Shown here piece after piece: positions 1 to 5,008 of a DNA stretch of 5,697 nt. A program made the position numbers and the translations under genes. Under the pieces are notes generated by a model. It ran no database searches, was not told the origin of the DNA, and worked only from the letters and a program-made list of their open reading frames with translations. Origin of the DNA: Bifidobacterium breve (GTDB taxonomy: Bacteria; Actinomycetota; Actinomycetes; S36-B12); the NCBI GenBank assembly GCA_945900705.1, contig CAMDKJ010000121.1, positions 1 through 5,697 on the forward strand. Reading direction: 5' to 3'. Every line of letters begins with the position of its first letter. The stretch's first letter is position 1.

Positions 1-286
1 GCACCAGATCGAGCAGGACGCGGCTGGGCGCGCCCTCAATCAGCGGCTCGATCGCATCCATAAAGGCGCCGAAGAAGACGTCGCTGTTAACGGCAGCTGC
101 GTCGTCGTGATCACCGTAAACCCCGATGCCGCGAACCACCCCGGCACCTTCATCGCCGACAACTAGAACGCTAATTAGTGCCGGGTTTAGTTCCATGTAC
201 GTGTGCGCGAATTCTGAGTAGAGGTCAAGTACGTCTGTGTAATGCCCTGGCTTGACGTTCAGGGTGAATTCAACAACTTCGGCCAC
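1..286 (-). CDS. Small ABM-like (dimeric alpha-beta barrel) protein, N-terminal part, truncated by the window edge
   Basis: Reading leftwards from a GTG at 286-284 gives 95 uninterrupted residues that run off the left edge, so the C-terminus is not visible. The start is supported by a good Shine-Dalgarno (AGGAG at about 292-296 on the minus strand, about 7 bases upstream). The protein begins MAEVVEFTLNVKPGHY, a beta strand followed by a Lys-Pro-Gly turn and a helix (YTDVLDLYSEFA), then a strand LISVLVVGDEG, a strand VVRGIGVYGDHDDA and a helix FFGAFMDAIEPLI before the last visible strand. This strand/helix order, and the 'pain-staking' sequence style of strand-turn-helix, resemble the antibiotic biosynthesis monooxygenase / dimeric alpha-beta barrel superfamily. 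Those are usually about 100 residues, so only a few residues are probably missing. No substrate can be inferred; many such proteins have no known activity. Confidence in the gene is high and in the fold moderate. Confidence 0.75.
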   Translation of the reverse strand, partial: MAEVVEFTLNVKPGHYTDVLDLYSEFAHTYMELNPALISVLVVGDEGAGVVRGIGVYGDHDDAAAVNSDVFFGAFMDAIEPLIEGAPSRVLLDLV

Positions 287-506
287 GATCTGCTCCTAAA
301 TAGTTGGGAGCGAACAAAGTACAGCAAAGCGAATATTTGTTTACAGAGTTGAGATGACAAAGTTTGCACATGCATTGCGAACGTTGTGGAATTTGAGCGG
401 TCGACGGTGGCGGCTCTATGGTCGGCGCTCTGCAAATTGGCGTGGGACAGCTCACCGCGCTCTTCCGTGGCTGCGTCTACTCCCCGCTCCTGCACCAGAT
501 TTACCC

Positions 507-530
507 AAACTAAGTCGATTAAACTAAGTC
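507..530. promoter_or_regulatory. 10-bp direct repeat, candidate antitoxin operator
   Basis: AAACTAAGTC occurs at 507-516 and again, identically, at 521-530, separated by GATT (14-bp periodicity). It lies 21 bases upstream of the antitoxin start. Type II antitoxins commonly repress their own operon by binding repeated sites at the promoter, so an operator role is a reasonable inference. The repeat itself is directly visible; binding is not demonstrated. Confidence 0.45.
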
Positions 531-538
531 TTTCCTGC

Positions 539-544
539 TATCCT
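539..544 (+). promoter_or_regulatory. Candidate -10 box for a leaderless toxin-antitoxin transcript
   Basis: TATCCT fits the actinobacterial TAnnnT -10 pattern and ends 6 bases before the antitoxin ATG at 551, which would put transcription start at or next to the start codon. No Shine-Dalgarno precedes that ATG. A convincing -35 element is not visible; the region where it would lie overlaps the direct repeat. Confidence 0.35.
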
Positions 545-550
545 CATGGA

Positions 551-796
551 ATGAAATCCGTGAATATGCACGAGGCCAAGACCCACCTCTCCAGCCTCGT
601 CGCTCAGGCCTTAAATGGCGAGCCATTCATCATCGCTAAGGCGGGTAAGCCATTGGTCAAGGTAATGGCAATTGATACCCCGGAGGCGGCTGAGCAGCAG
701 CGCATCGGCTTCCTCGCCGGCCAGGTTCAGGTGCCCGCGGATTTCGACACTATGGGAGCGGCTGAAATCACCAGTCTCTTTGGTGACAAGGGGTGA
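551..796 (+). CDS. Type II toxin-antitoxin system antitoxin, Phd/YefM family
   Basis: This 81-residue protein is the antitoxin of a PIN-toxin pair. It should bind and neutralise the toxin encoded immediately downstream and repress the shared promoter. The N-terminus MKSVNMHEAKTHLSSLV is the hallmark opening of the Phd/YefM fold, followed by the conserved strand FIIAKAGKPLVKV (about residues 26-38). The C-terminal part, RIGFLAGQVQVPADFDTMG (about 51-69), is the toxin-binding tail typical of Phd-fold antitoxins paired with PIN toxins. The ATG at 551 is chosen because it gives exactly this family start. The frame is open back to 386, but the upstream residues do not resemble the family. There is no Shine-Dalgarno, consistent with leaderless translation. 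The stop TGA at 794-796 overlaps the toxin's GTG start, so translation is probably coupled. Confidence 0.93.
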   Translation: MKSVNMHEAKTHLSSLVAQALNGEPFIIAKAGKPLVKVMAIDTPEAAEQQRIGFLAGQVQVPADFDTMGAAEITSLFGDKG

Positions 797-1179
797 GGGT
801 GCTACTTGATACGCACTTGTTGCTCTGGGCCGCCGGCCTGCCGGACCTATTGCCGGAGCGGGCGAGGGCGGTGATCGAAGACCCCGAGACCGAACTCGTT
901 TTCAGCGCGGCGAGCATTTGGGAGGTCGTGATTAAGTCTGGCTTGGGGCGCGAGGATTTCAACGTGGACGCTGCCGGGCTTCGGCGTGGCCTGCTATTTA
1001 ATGGTTACGGTGAATTGGCTATCCGCGGTGAGCATGCTCTGGCCGTAGCCGCCCTGCCGCCACTCCATAACGACCCATTCGACCGGATGCTCTTGGCCCA
1101 AGCCGGAGTTGAGCGGCTGCAATTGCTCACCGCCGACAGCCAAGTTGCCGCCTACCCCGGGGACGTTGTCTTGGTCTGA
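793..1179 (+). CDS. vapC: PIN-domain ribonuclease toxin, VapC family
   Basis: This 128-residue protein is a PIN-domain toxin, a metal-dependent ribonuclease that blocks translation when free of its antitoxin. The expected acidic residues are all present: Asp6 in LLDTHLLLW, Glu44 in SIWEVVIK, Asp97 (with Asp94) in HNDPFDRMLLAQA, and Asp115 in LLTADSQVAAY. The length and the positions of these motifs match the subfamily normally paired with Phd-type antitoxins, so the toxin looks intact and catalytically competent. It starts with GTG at 793, overlapping the antitoxin TGA by four bases (GTGA). An AAGGG lies directly before the start, too close for a normal Shine-Dalgarno, which fits translational coupling. 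The RNA target cannot be deduced from the sequence. Confidence 0.94.
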   Translation: MRVLLDTHLLLWAAGLPDLLPERARAVIEDPETELVFSAASIWEVVIKSGLGREDFNVDAAGLRRGLLFNGYGELAIRGEHALAVAALPPLHNDPFDRMLLAQAGVERLQLLTADSQVAAYPGDVVLV

Positions 1180-1184
1180 CGGCC

Positions 1185-1216
1185 TTGCGGAAACCCCTGT
1201 GTTCGCAATAGTTTTT
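1185..1216 (+). terminator. Candidate rho-independent terminator of the toxin-antitoxin operon
   Basis: Starting 6 bases after the toxin stop codon, TTGCGGA (1185-1191) can pair with TTCGCAA (1202-1208), including one G-U pair, to form a 7-bp stem with a 10-base loop. TAG and five T residues (1212-1216) follow. The stem is short and not very GC-rich, so the call is tentative. Confidence 0.4.
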
Positions 1217-1423
1217 CGTTGGTTGAGGCCCACCAGTGTTGAGTCATCACCACGAATCGGCAAATACCTGATTCCACTCTGATCGTTTGCGGCTCAGTTC
1301 GCACAGTATGTGAAAGCATGCGCGCAGGTCACTTCTACTCTGAAGGCGCAAGTTCATCCAGGCCGCGGCCAGCGCCGCCGCCCTCGCCTCGTCCGGCGGA
1401 TTACCCTGCGAGGGCCCTTTAAC
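1217..1423. other. Convergent intergenic region
   Basis: This stretch separates the toxin gene (plus strand) from the end of the hydrolase gene (minus strand). Apart from the hairpin at 1380-1415 nothing functional is evident. Short open frames on both strands lack start signals and recognisable family features. Confidence 0.5.
1380..1415. terminator. Hairpin downstream of the S33 hydrolase gene, possible bidirectional terminator
   Basis: GCCCTCGC (1380-1387) and GCGAGGGC (1408-1415) form a perfect 8-bp GC-rich stem around a 20-base loop. It starts 8 bases beyond the hydrolase stop codon and could stop convergent transcription from either side. There is no real T-tract: the plus strand continues CCTTTAA, and the minus strand has none after the stem. 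It may therefore act only as a weak or U-tract-independent terminator. Confidence 0.35.
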
Positions 1424-2986
1424 CTACGCGGCAGGCTTGCTGGGCACGTAGGGGCAGAAGACATCGGTGCGTGGCAGTTGGAGAGTCAGTAAGTACTTCT
1501 CCACGACGTCGTTCATGCACGCTGAGGGCCCGACAAGGATCCCGTGCGTCGTGCTGTCAAAGGTCAACGTTCGCGACTTCGCGAAGGTGTTGGCCAGGCT
1601 GCGTCCCCAAATCCACGGTGTCGCAGCATCCCCTGAAGCCAGCAGGAAGAGTGGCGCATTACGCAGGGCGATCGTGGTGTCGGCCGGCAAAGACGGTGGG
1701 GAATAGCCGGAGGGGAGACCTAGGCACATGGACGCGCGACCGACATGGCCGTAGGAGGTGCCGTAGTTCTGCTCAGCGTCCCTCGACATCCTTGCCAGGT
1801 CTGCCGTCGTGGGGCGATCCGCCATGTCCGCGCACGTCACGAACTTGATGATGAAACTGTCGCTGTCGGGGTTCGGAATAACAACTTCGTCCTCGGGGTC
1901 CGGATCCAAATCGTCAAGGTCAAGGTCAAGGTCAGGGTCAAGGTCAAGGTCCGCCACCTGACCCCCATTATTTGGCCGCTCGGATTTCGTTACATAGTCA
2001 TACAGGCTGTTTACAAGATCTCGCATAACTGGGTATTGGGACTGATTTCGCGCGAGGTCATTGAGTGTTCCAAGGAAATTCCAGCGGGTGAGGACCACCC
2101 CTTCACTGAGCTCTATCACGAAATCATCGAGGTATGCATCGATGGCTCGAATCTTGTAGGCCTGTCCCTTGCCAACCAGCGAGCTATAGACCTGCACGGC
2201 GGCGTAATTGCCGGCCGGCGTGGTTGCGCCAAATCGCGCGATGCTTTCGTTAGCCATAAAGCTGGCGTCTTCTATCAGGGCGCGTACCTTGTCAGGGAAT
2301 GTGCGTGCATAGGCGTTGCCGAGGCGGGTGCCGTAGCTGATGCCCCAGTAGTTCCAGCGGGGATAGCCCAGGGCGGCGCGCATGGCATCCATGTCGCGCA
2401 CCACCTGCCAGGTGCCAAGGTAGGGAGCCGCATTGGGGTTGGCCGCGAAGCAGGCAGCGGACGCCGCACCCTCGAGGGTTGCGGCCTTTTCCCAGTAGGC
2501 ATCCCAGTCAACCGGGCCCGTGTCCGGTGGCAACGATTGCACGGGGACGCACTCTTTTAGATTGGGCTCACTTTTTGCCACGCCACGCGGATCCCAGGAG
2601 ATCACGTCGAAGCGGTCGCGGATGGCGTCGGGCAGGAGGGAGTAGACCCACGCGTGCATGTCGACCGCTGAGCCACCGGGGCCACCAGGGTTCCAGGTGA
2701 GTCCGAGCTTTCCCGCGCCGCGCGAAGGCGTGGTGACCCTCATGGCGATCTGGATCGTGCGCCCATCGTTTGGAGTCTGCCAGTCCAGCGGGACGGTGAG
2801 CTTCGCGCACTTGGTCCGTGGTGGCAGGTCCTCATCGACCGGGCAGGTGACGTACGTCAGCTTTGGGGTGAACACCGCATCGACCATGGGCGCTGCAGCG
2901 GAGCTGGCAGGCAGTAGCCCCAGCCCGAGTGCGATCACTGCCGTGATGGCGAACGAGGGGATTAAGAGGGCGCGCGGACGGGTCAT
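1424..2986 (-). CDS. Secreted S33-family alpha/beta-hydrolase (tripeptidyl aminopeptidase-like)
   Basis: This 520-residue exported serine hydrolase belongs to the S33/TAP group, which removes short peptides from protein N-termini or acts as an esterase; its substrate is unknown. A Sec signal peptide is visible: MTRPR, a hydrophobic stretch at about 6-26, then an Ala-rich cleavage region ending near Ala32, with no lipobox Cys. The mature protein has the oxyanion motif WNPGGPGGSAV (98-108), SWDPRGVAKS (130-139), the nucleophile elbow GISYGT with Ser217, the acid Asp453 in SGDAATPW and His481 in STTHG. The TAP-like C-terminal domain spans roughly 380-515. Eight cysteines in the mature part could form disulfides. 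The ATG at 2986 is preferred over an in-frame ATG at 3031 because GGGAGA precedes it and the signal peptide then starts correctly. An acidic Asp/Leu repeat at 346-358 is unusual. It is probably transcribed from its own promoter. Confidence 0.93.
   Translation of the reverse strand: MTRPRALLIPSFAITAVIALGLGLLPASSAAAPMVDAVFTPKLTYVTCPVDEDLPPRTKCAKLTVPLDWQTPNDGRTIQIAMRVTTPSRGAGKLGLTWNPGGPGGSAVDMHAWVYSLLPDAIRDRFDVISWDPRGVAKSEPNLKECVPVQSLPPDTGPVDWDAYWEKAATLEGAASAACFAANPNAAPYLGTWQVVRDMDAMRAALGYPRWNYWGISYGTRLGNAYARTFPDKVRALIEDASFMANESIARFGATTPAGNYAAVQVYSSLVGKGQAYKIRAIDAYLDDFVIELSEGVVLTRWNFLGTLNDLARNQSQYPVMRDLVNSLYDYVTKSERPNNGGQVADLDLDPDLDLDLDDLDPDPEDEVVIPNPDSDSFIIKFVTCADMADRPTTADLARMSRDAEQNYGTSYGHVGRASMCLGLPSGYSPPSLPADTTIALRNAPLFLLASGDAATPWIWGRSLANTFAKSRTLTFDSTTHGILVGPSACMNDVVEKYLLTLQLPRTDVFCPYVPSKPAA
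1913..1951 (-). repeat. In-frame hexanucleotide tandem repeat encoding an Asp-Leu tract
   Basis: Six consecutive 6-bp units plus three bases (GTCAAG on the plus strand, CTTGAC on the coding strand) lie within the hydrolase gene. One unit has a single substitution (GTCAGG, 1931-1936), which changes Leu to Pro. The array encodes residues 346-358, DLDLDPDLDLDLD, and runs on into a further acidic stretch, DLDPDPEDE. Because the unit is six bases, gain or loss of copies keeps the frame. The tract lies between the variable middle (lid) part and the TAP-like C-terminal domain. Confidence 0.92.
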
Positions 2987-3035
2987 TTCTAATCTCTCCC
3001 GATGAGTGAAGGCGCTCCAATTTTGTCGCACCCTA

Positions 3036-3048
3036 CACGAATATCGTG
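3036..3048. promoter_or_regulatory. 13-bp inverted repeat upstream of the hydrolase gene
   Basis: CACGA-ATA-TCGTG is a perfect 5+3+5 inverted repeat 49 bases upstream of the hydrolase start and directly beside the candidate TAGGGT -10 box. This is where a repressor or activator site could lie. The symmetry is visible; the function is conjecture, and a 5-bp half-site can arise by chance. Confidence 0.25.
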
Positions 3049-3122
3049 GTCACTATCGCAACCATTTGCAATTACAAGCATTCTTGACCAAAAGCACATC
3101 GTTTCTCGCCGCCACCCGTGAC

Positions 3123-3137
3123 TCGGCACTTTGCCGA
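3123..3137 (-). terminator. Hairpin downstream of the small membrane-protein pair
   Basis: TCGGCA-CTT-TGCCGA (plus strand) is a perfect 6-bp stem with a 3-base loop, 17 bases past the stop codon of the last small membrane-protein gene. It could end that transcription unit before the hydrolase promoter. No T-tract follows, which is common among actinobacterial terminators but makes the call uncertain. Confidence 0.35.
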
Positions 3138-3154
3138 TCCCCTGGTACCTATAG

Positions 3155-3532
3155 CTAGCAGCCGTCCAGGCTGCACACTCTTGACGCCAAAAGGATCAGA
3201 ATGATCTGCGCGATCACTACGCCAGCAGCAAGAATGCCCGCTATCACCTGTGAAGCCAACGCCTTTGACGCACCAGCGACGAAGGCGTCACTTGATCTGA
3301 TCGCATTGCGTGCTCTCGCTCCCATCATGAAGGCCGTCACGGGCAGAGCCAATATCACCGCACCCATCAGGATTACCGCAGCGCTAGTAGCGACCTTGCC
3401 GAATAGCGGGTTGCCCTCATCAAAGGTGCCCATGCCGACCAGCACGAAGGTGACCACTTCGATGACGAGCAGGAGCGGGCAGACAATTACGCCAATTAAT
3501 GCGACCAGAAGGGCTTTACTCGGAGTTGCCAT
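3155..3532 (-). CDS. Small membrane protein with C-terminal CSLDGC tail, paralog 1
   Basis: I do not recognise a named family for this 125-residue protein. Three hydrophobic segments are visible, at about 7-36, 47-71 and 94-118. A basic loop, GARARNAIR (71-79), sits between the second and third and should be cytoplasmic, placing the C-terminus outside by the positive-inside rule. It ends VCSLDGC, so Cys120 and Cys125 could form a disulfide or a modification site outside the membrane. The arrangement Pro-Val-Thr-Ala-Phe, Gly, Arg-Ala-Arg, then a Gly/Ala-rich helix is loosely like DUF4190-type small membrane proteins; this is only an impression. The neighbouring gene upstream encodes a gapless paralog with 78 of 125 identical residues. 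The ATG at 3532 is supported by GGGGAG about 6 bases upstream. It probably follows its paralog in one transcript, across a 57-base gap containing a palindrome. Confidence 0.85.
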   Translation of the reverse strand: MATPSKALLVALIGVIVCPLLLVIEVVTFVLVGMGTFDEGNPLFGKVATSAAVILMGAVILALPVTAFMMGARARNAIRSSDAFVAGASKALASQVIAGILAAGVVIAQIILILLASRVCSLDGC

Positions 3533-3551
3533 GCTGACTCCCCAATCCAGT

Positions 3552-3564
3552 GGTGATCATCACC
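3552..3564. repeat. 13-bp palindrome between the two paralogous membrane-protein genes
   Basis: GGTGAT-C-ATCACC is a perfect 6+1+6 inverted repeat. Flanking CCA (3547-3549) and TGG (3566-3568) can extend it as an imperfect hairpin. It lies 19 bases upstream of the second paralog's start and 25 bases after the first one's stop. It could be an operator, an attenuating hairpin or an RNA-processing site; no T-tract follows on the minus strand. Confidence 0.4.
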
Positions 3565-3589
3565 TTGGCTGCTTTCCCCTGACGTCTTA

Positions 3590-3967
3590 CTAGCAGCCAT
3601 CGAGGCTGCACACCCCGGCAGCCCAGAGAATAACAAAGATCTGCACGATTACTACGCCTGCAAAAACAACACCCGCGATCACTTGAGCAGTTAGCGCCTT
3701 TGATGCACCAGCGATGGGGGTGTCACTTATACGGATGAAATTGCGTGCTCTCTTTCCCATGATGAAGGCCGTGACGGGCAGTGCAACGGCAACGGCGCAA
3801 ATCAAGATCACGGCGACGACAGAAGCGATCTTGATGAACAGCGGGTTACTCGGTTCATAGATGATCATGGCGGCCAACAGGAAGGCGACCACTTCAAAAT
3901 AGAGAAAGAGTGGGCAGATAATCACGCTGATTAAGGCGACCACAAATGCTCTGGTCGAGGTTGCCAT
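3590..3967 (-). CDS. Small membrane protein with C-terminal CSLDGC tail, paralog 2
   Basis: This protein is also 125 residues and aligns without gaps to the downstream gene's product (62% identity by hand count). It shares MATxxxA at the start, the conserved Cys18-Pro19 in the first hydrophobic segment, NPLF (41-44), ALPVTAF (62-68), the basic loop GKRARNFIR (71-79), GASKAL (87-92) and the terminal VCSLDGC. Three membrane segments are predicted, with the tail outside. The ATG at 3967 is chosen because it matches the paralog's start and has GAGGA about 8 bases upstream; an in-frame start at 4018 would add 17 unsupported residues and lacks a paralog counterpart. The gene sits 74 bases after the six-helix membrane-protein gene, probably in the same direction of transcription. 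Loss of identity is concentrated at residues 35-40 and 49-51, the presumed outer loop and the helix following it. Function unknown. Confidence 0.85.
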   Translation of the reverse strand: MATSTRAFVVALISVIICPLFLYFEVVAFLLAAMIIYEPSNPLFIKIASVVAVILICAVAVALPVTAFIMGKRARNFIRISDTPIAGASKALTAQVIAGVVFAGVVIVQIFVILWAAGVCSLDGC

Positions 3968-4041
3968 ATTCAGATTCCTCACTCCAGTTGTGGACTGCGG
4001 CCGGGCGTTGAGCGTCACCCTACGGAGTGCCGCGCGCTTAC

Positions 4042-4896
4042 CTACCGCGACGTGCGAACCGCGTTGGACAGGTCCTGCTCGGTGAAGCCACCTTCGACCA
4101 CTCCGTCCTTTGCGTAGCGGAAGAGCACGACCGAGAAGATTCCGCGCATGGTGGAAAGCAATAGCGCGCCGACCATGAACAGCAGGATCCCCAGCACTAT
4201 CAGGAAGATGCCGCCCGCGAGCAGGGCGTCATTGCCCACTGTCGTCGCGAAGAATCCAAGGAAGGCGAGCAGGATGCCTGGGAGAATGGTTATAAGTCCG
4301 ACCACGCCGCCGATGCGGACACCGCCAAAGATCTGCACACCCCATTTCTCCTTGAAAAGGGCGAAGGACTTCTTGACGGCACCGATGGGGCCCTGACCAT
4401 CAAGCATGATGAAGGGCAAGACGAAGAAGGTGACTAGTGACCACATGGCAAGAACGCCAGCTGCCGCGATATTGCGCAATGCATCGACGGCACCATTTTG
4501 ATTGTTCCCTCGGATGAAGCCCACGATGATGTTGACCACGGTGGAGATCAGGGCCCACCCGATCAGCGGGAGCAGGCGGGCAAGGGAACGTGCGATCCCG
4601 TGCCCAATCGAGGAGTCACCACCGGAGAGTTCGGTGTCGGCGGCGGCGACCAAACCACCGCTGGCGATCGACAGCACGATTTGGTTCGCGAAGATGCCGA
4701 GTATGGCAAGGACTATGCCCGCTGCCGTCTGATCGTCGAGCCACAAAAAGCCAGCGGGTATCCAGAAAATCGCTAACGGAATGAGGCTCGCGAAGAAACC
4801 GATGACGGGAAAGGCGAGAAGGTAGCGGTTCTCCTTGATCACCGCCCAAGACTTGGTGGTGAGGAGACGACTTTGACCCCAAGAGCGACGCGCCAT
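4042..4896 (-). CDS. Six-helix integral membrane protein, DUF6159-like
   Basis: The product is 284 residues with about six hydrophobic segments (26-50, 60-86, 107-127, 146-165, 190-218 and 226-249). It has an amphipathic basic N-terminus (MARRSWGQSRLLTTKSWAVI) and a hydrophilic C-tail ending EGGFTEQDLSNAVRTSR. The opening 'SW-x(11)-W...LLAFPVIG', the mid-protein FVLPFIMLDGQGPIGAVKKS (158-177) and the final 'LFRYAKDGVVEGGF' are the features I associate with DUF6159 proteins, which have no established function. The ATG at 4896 is favoured because it gives this family-like N-terminus. Frame extension to 5070 would add 58 residues without membrane character and would run into the upstream gene. 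No Shine-Dalgarno is present; TAGCCT (minus strand, 4909-4904) ends 7 bases before the ATG, which suggests leaderless transcription. It may be cotranscribed with the two small membrane-protein genes downstream. Confidence 0.85.
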   Translation of the reverse strand: MARRSWGQSRLLTTKSWAVIKENRYLLAFPVIGFFASLIPLAIFWIPAGFLWLDDQTAAGIVLAILGIFANQIVLSIASGGLVAAADTELSGGDSSIGHGIARSLARLLPLIGWALISTVVNIIVGFIRGNNQNGAVDALRNIAAAGVLAMWSLVTFFVLPFIMLDGQGPIGAVKKSFALFKEKWGVQIFGGVRIGGVVGLITILPGILLAFLGFFATTVGNDALLAGGIFLIVLGILLFMVGALLLSTMRGIFSVVLFRYAKDGVVEGGFTEQDLSNAVRTSR

Positions 4897-4903
4897 GACC
4901 GTG

Positions 4904-4909
4904 AGGCTA
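4904..4909 (-). promoter_or_regulatory. Candidate -10 box for a leaderless DUF6159-like transcript
   Basis: TAGCCT on the minus strand matches TAnnnT and ends 7 bases before the ATG at 4896, while no ribosome-binding site is visible. The spacing is right for transcription to start at the start codon. No good -35 element is seen in the expected place. Confidence 0.3.
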
Positions 4910-5008
4910 GCACCCGAACGCGAATCGGGGGACAGAATCGCTGACGACTCCAGCGCGAGTTCGCGGGGTAGCCGACTTCGCCGGGAATCTATGGCACAAA
5001 TGTCGAAG
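4910..5008. other. Intergenic gap between the GNAT-like and DUF6159-like genes
   Basis: About 100 bases lie between the GNAT-like stop codon and the candidate -10 box of the membrane-protein gene. The gap is open in the membrane-protein frame but shows no coding character that I recognise. I see no clear terminator hairpin with a T-tract here, so read-through from the GNAT-like gene is possible. Confidence 0.45.

Larger units (their letters stand above)
287..550. other. Divergent intergenic region between the left-edge gene and the toxin-antitoxin operon
   Basis: These 264 bases separate two genes that point away from each other, so they should hold both promoters. The part next to the left gene (about 300-400) is AT-richer than the surroundings. 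The part next to the antitoxin carries the direct repeat described separately. Open frames crossing this region on either strand have no start signal, resemble no family I recognise, and look like chance. I see no RNA gene here. Confidence 0.6.
2987..3154. other. Intergenic region upstream of the hydrolase gene
   Basis: These 168 bases hold the presumed minus-strand promoter of the hydrolase and a small hairpin after the preceding membrane-protein gene. TAGGGT (minus strand, 3035-3030) is a possible -10 box, 43 bases from the ATG, but only a poorly spaced TTGCGA (3061-3056) is available as -35. No open frame in the region looks real. Confidence 0.4.

Noticed and set aside
259..495. Minus-strand open frame upstream of the left-edge gene
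   Set aside because: It overlaps the well-supported start of the left-edge gene, has no ribosome-binding site and resembles no family.
386..550. In-frame N-terminal extension of the antitoxin
   Set aside because: The added 55 residues are low-information and unlike any Phd/YefM protein, while MKSVNMHEAK at 551 is the canonical family start.
1247..1423. 58-codon open continuation after the hydrolase TAG (reads GNPPDEARAAALAAAW...)
   Set aside because: The residues look superficially protein-like, but the hydrolase already ends normally after its TAP-like domain. The stretch has no start signal and overlaps the hairpin. Most likely it is a product of the GC-rich composition.
1745..2560. Long plus-strand open frame (271 codons) opposite the hydrolase gene, including a VKVKVKV-type repeat
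   Set aside because: It lies antisense to a gene with an intact catalytic triad and signal peptide. Its repeat is just the complement of the CTTGAC array. No start signal or family resemblance is seen.
4954..4965. CGCG-AGTT-CGCG mini-hairpin after the GNAT-like gene
   Set aside because: A 4-bp stem in GC-rich DNA is expected by chance, and no T-tract follows on the minus strand.
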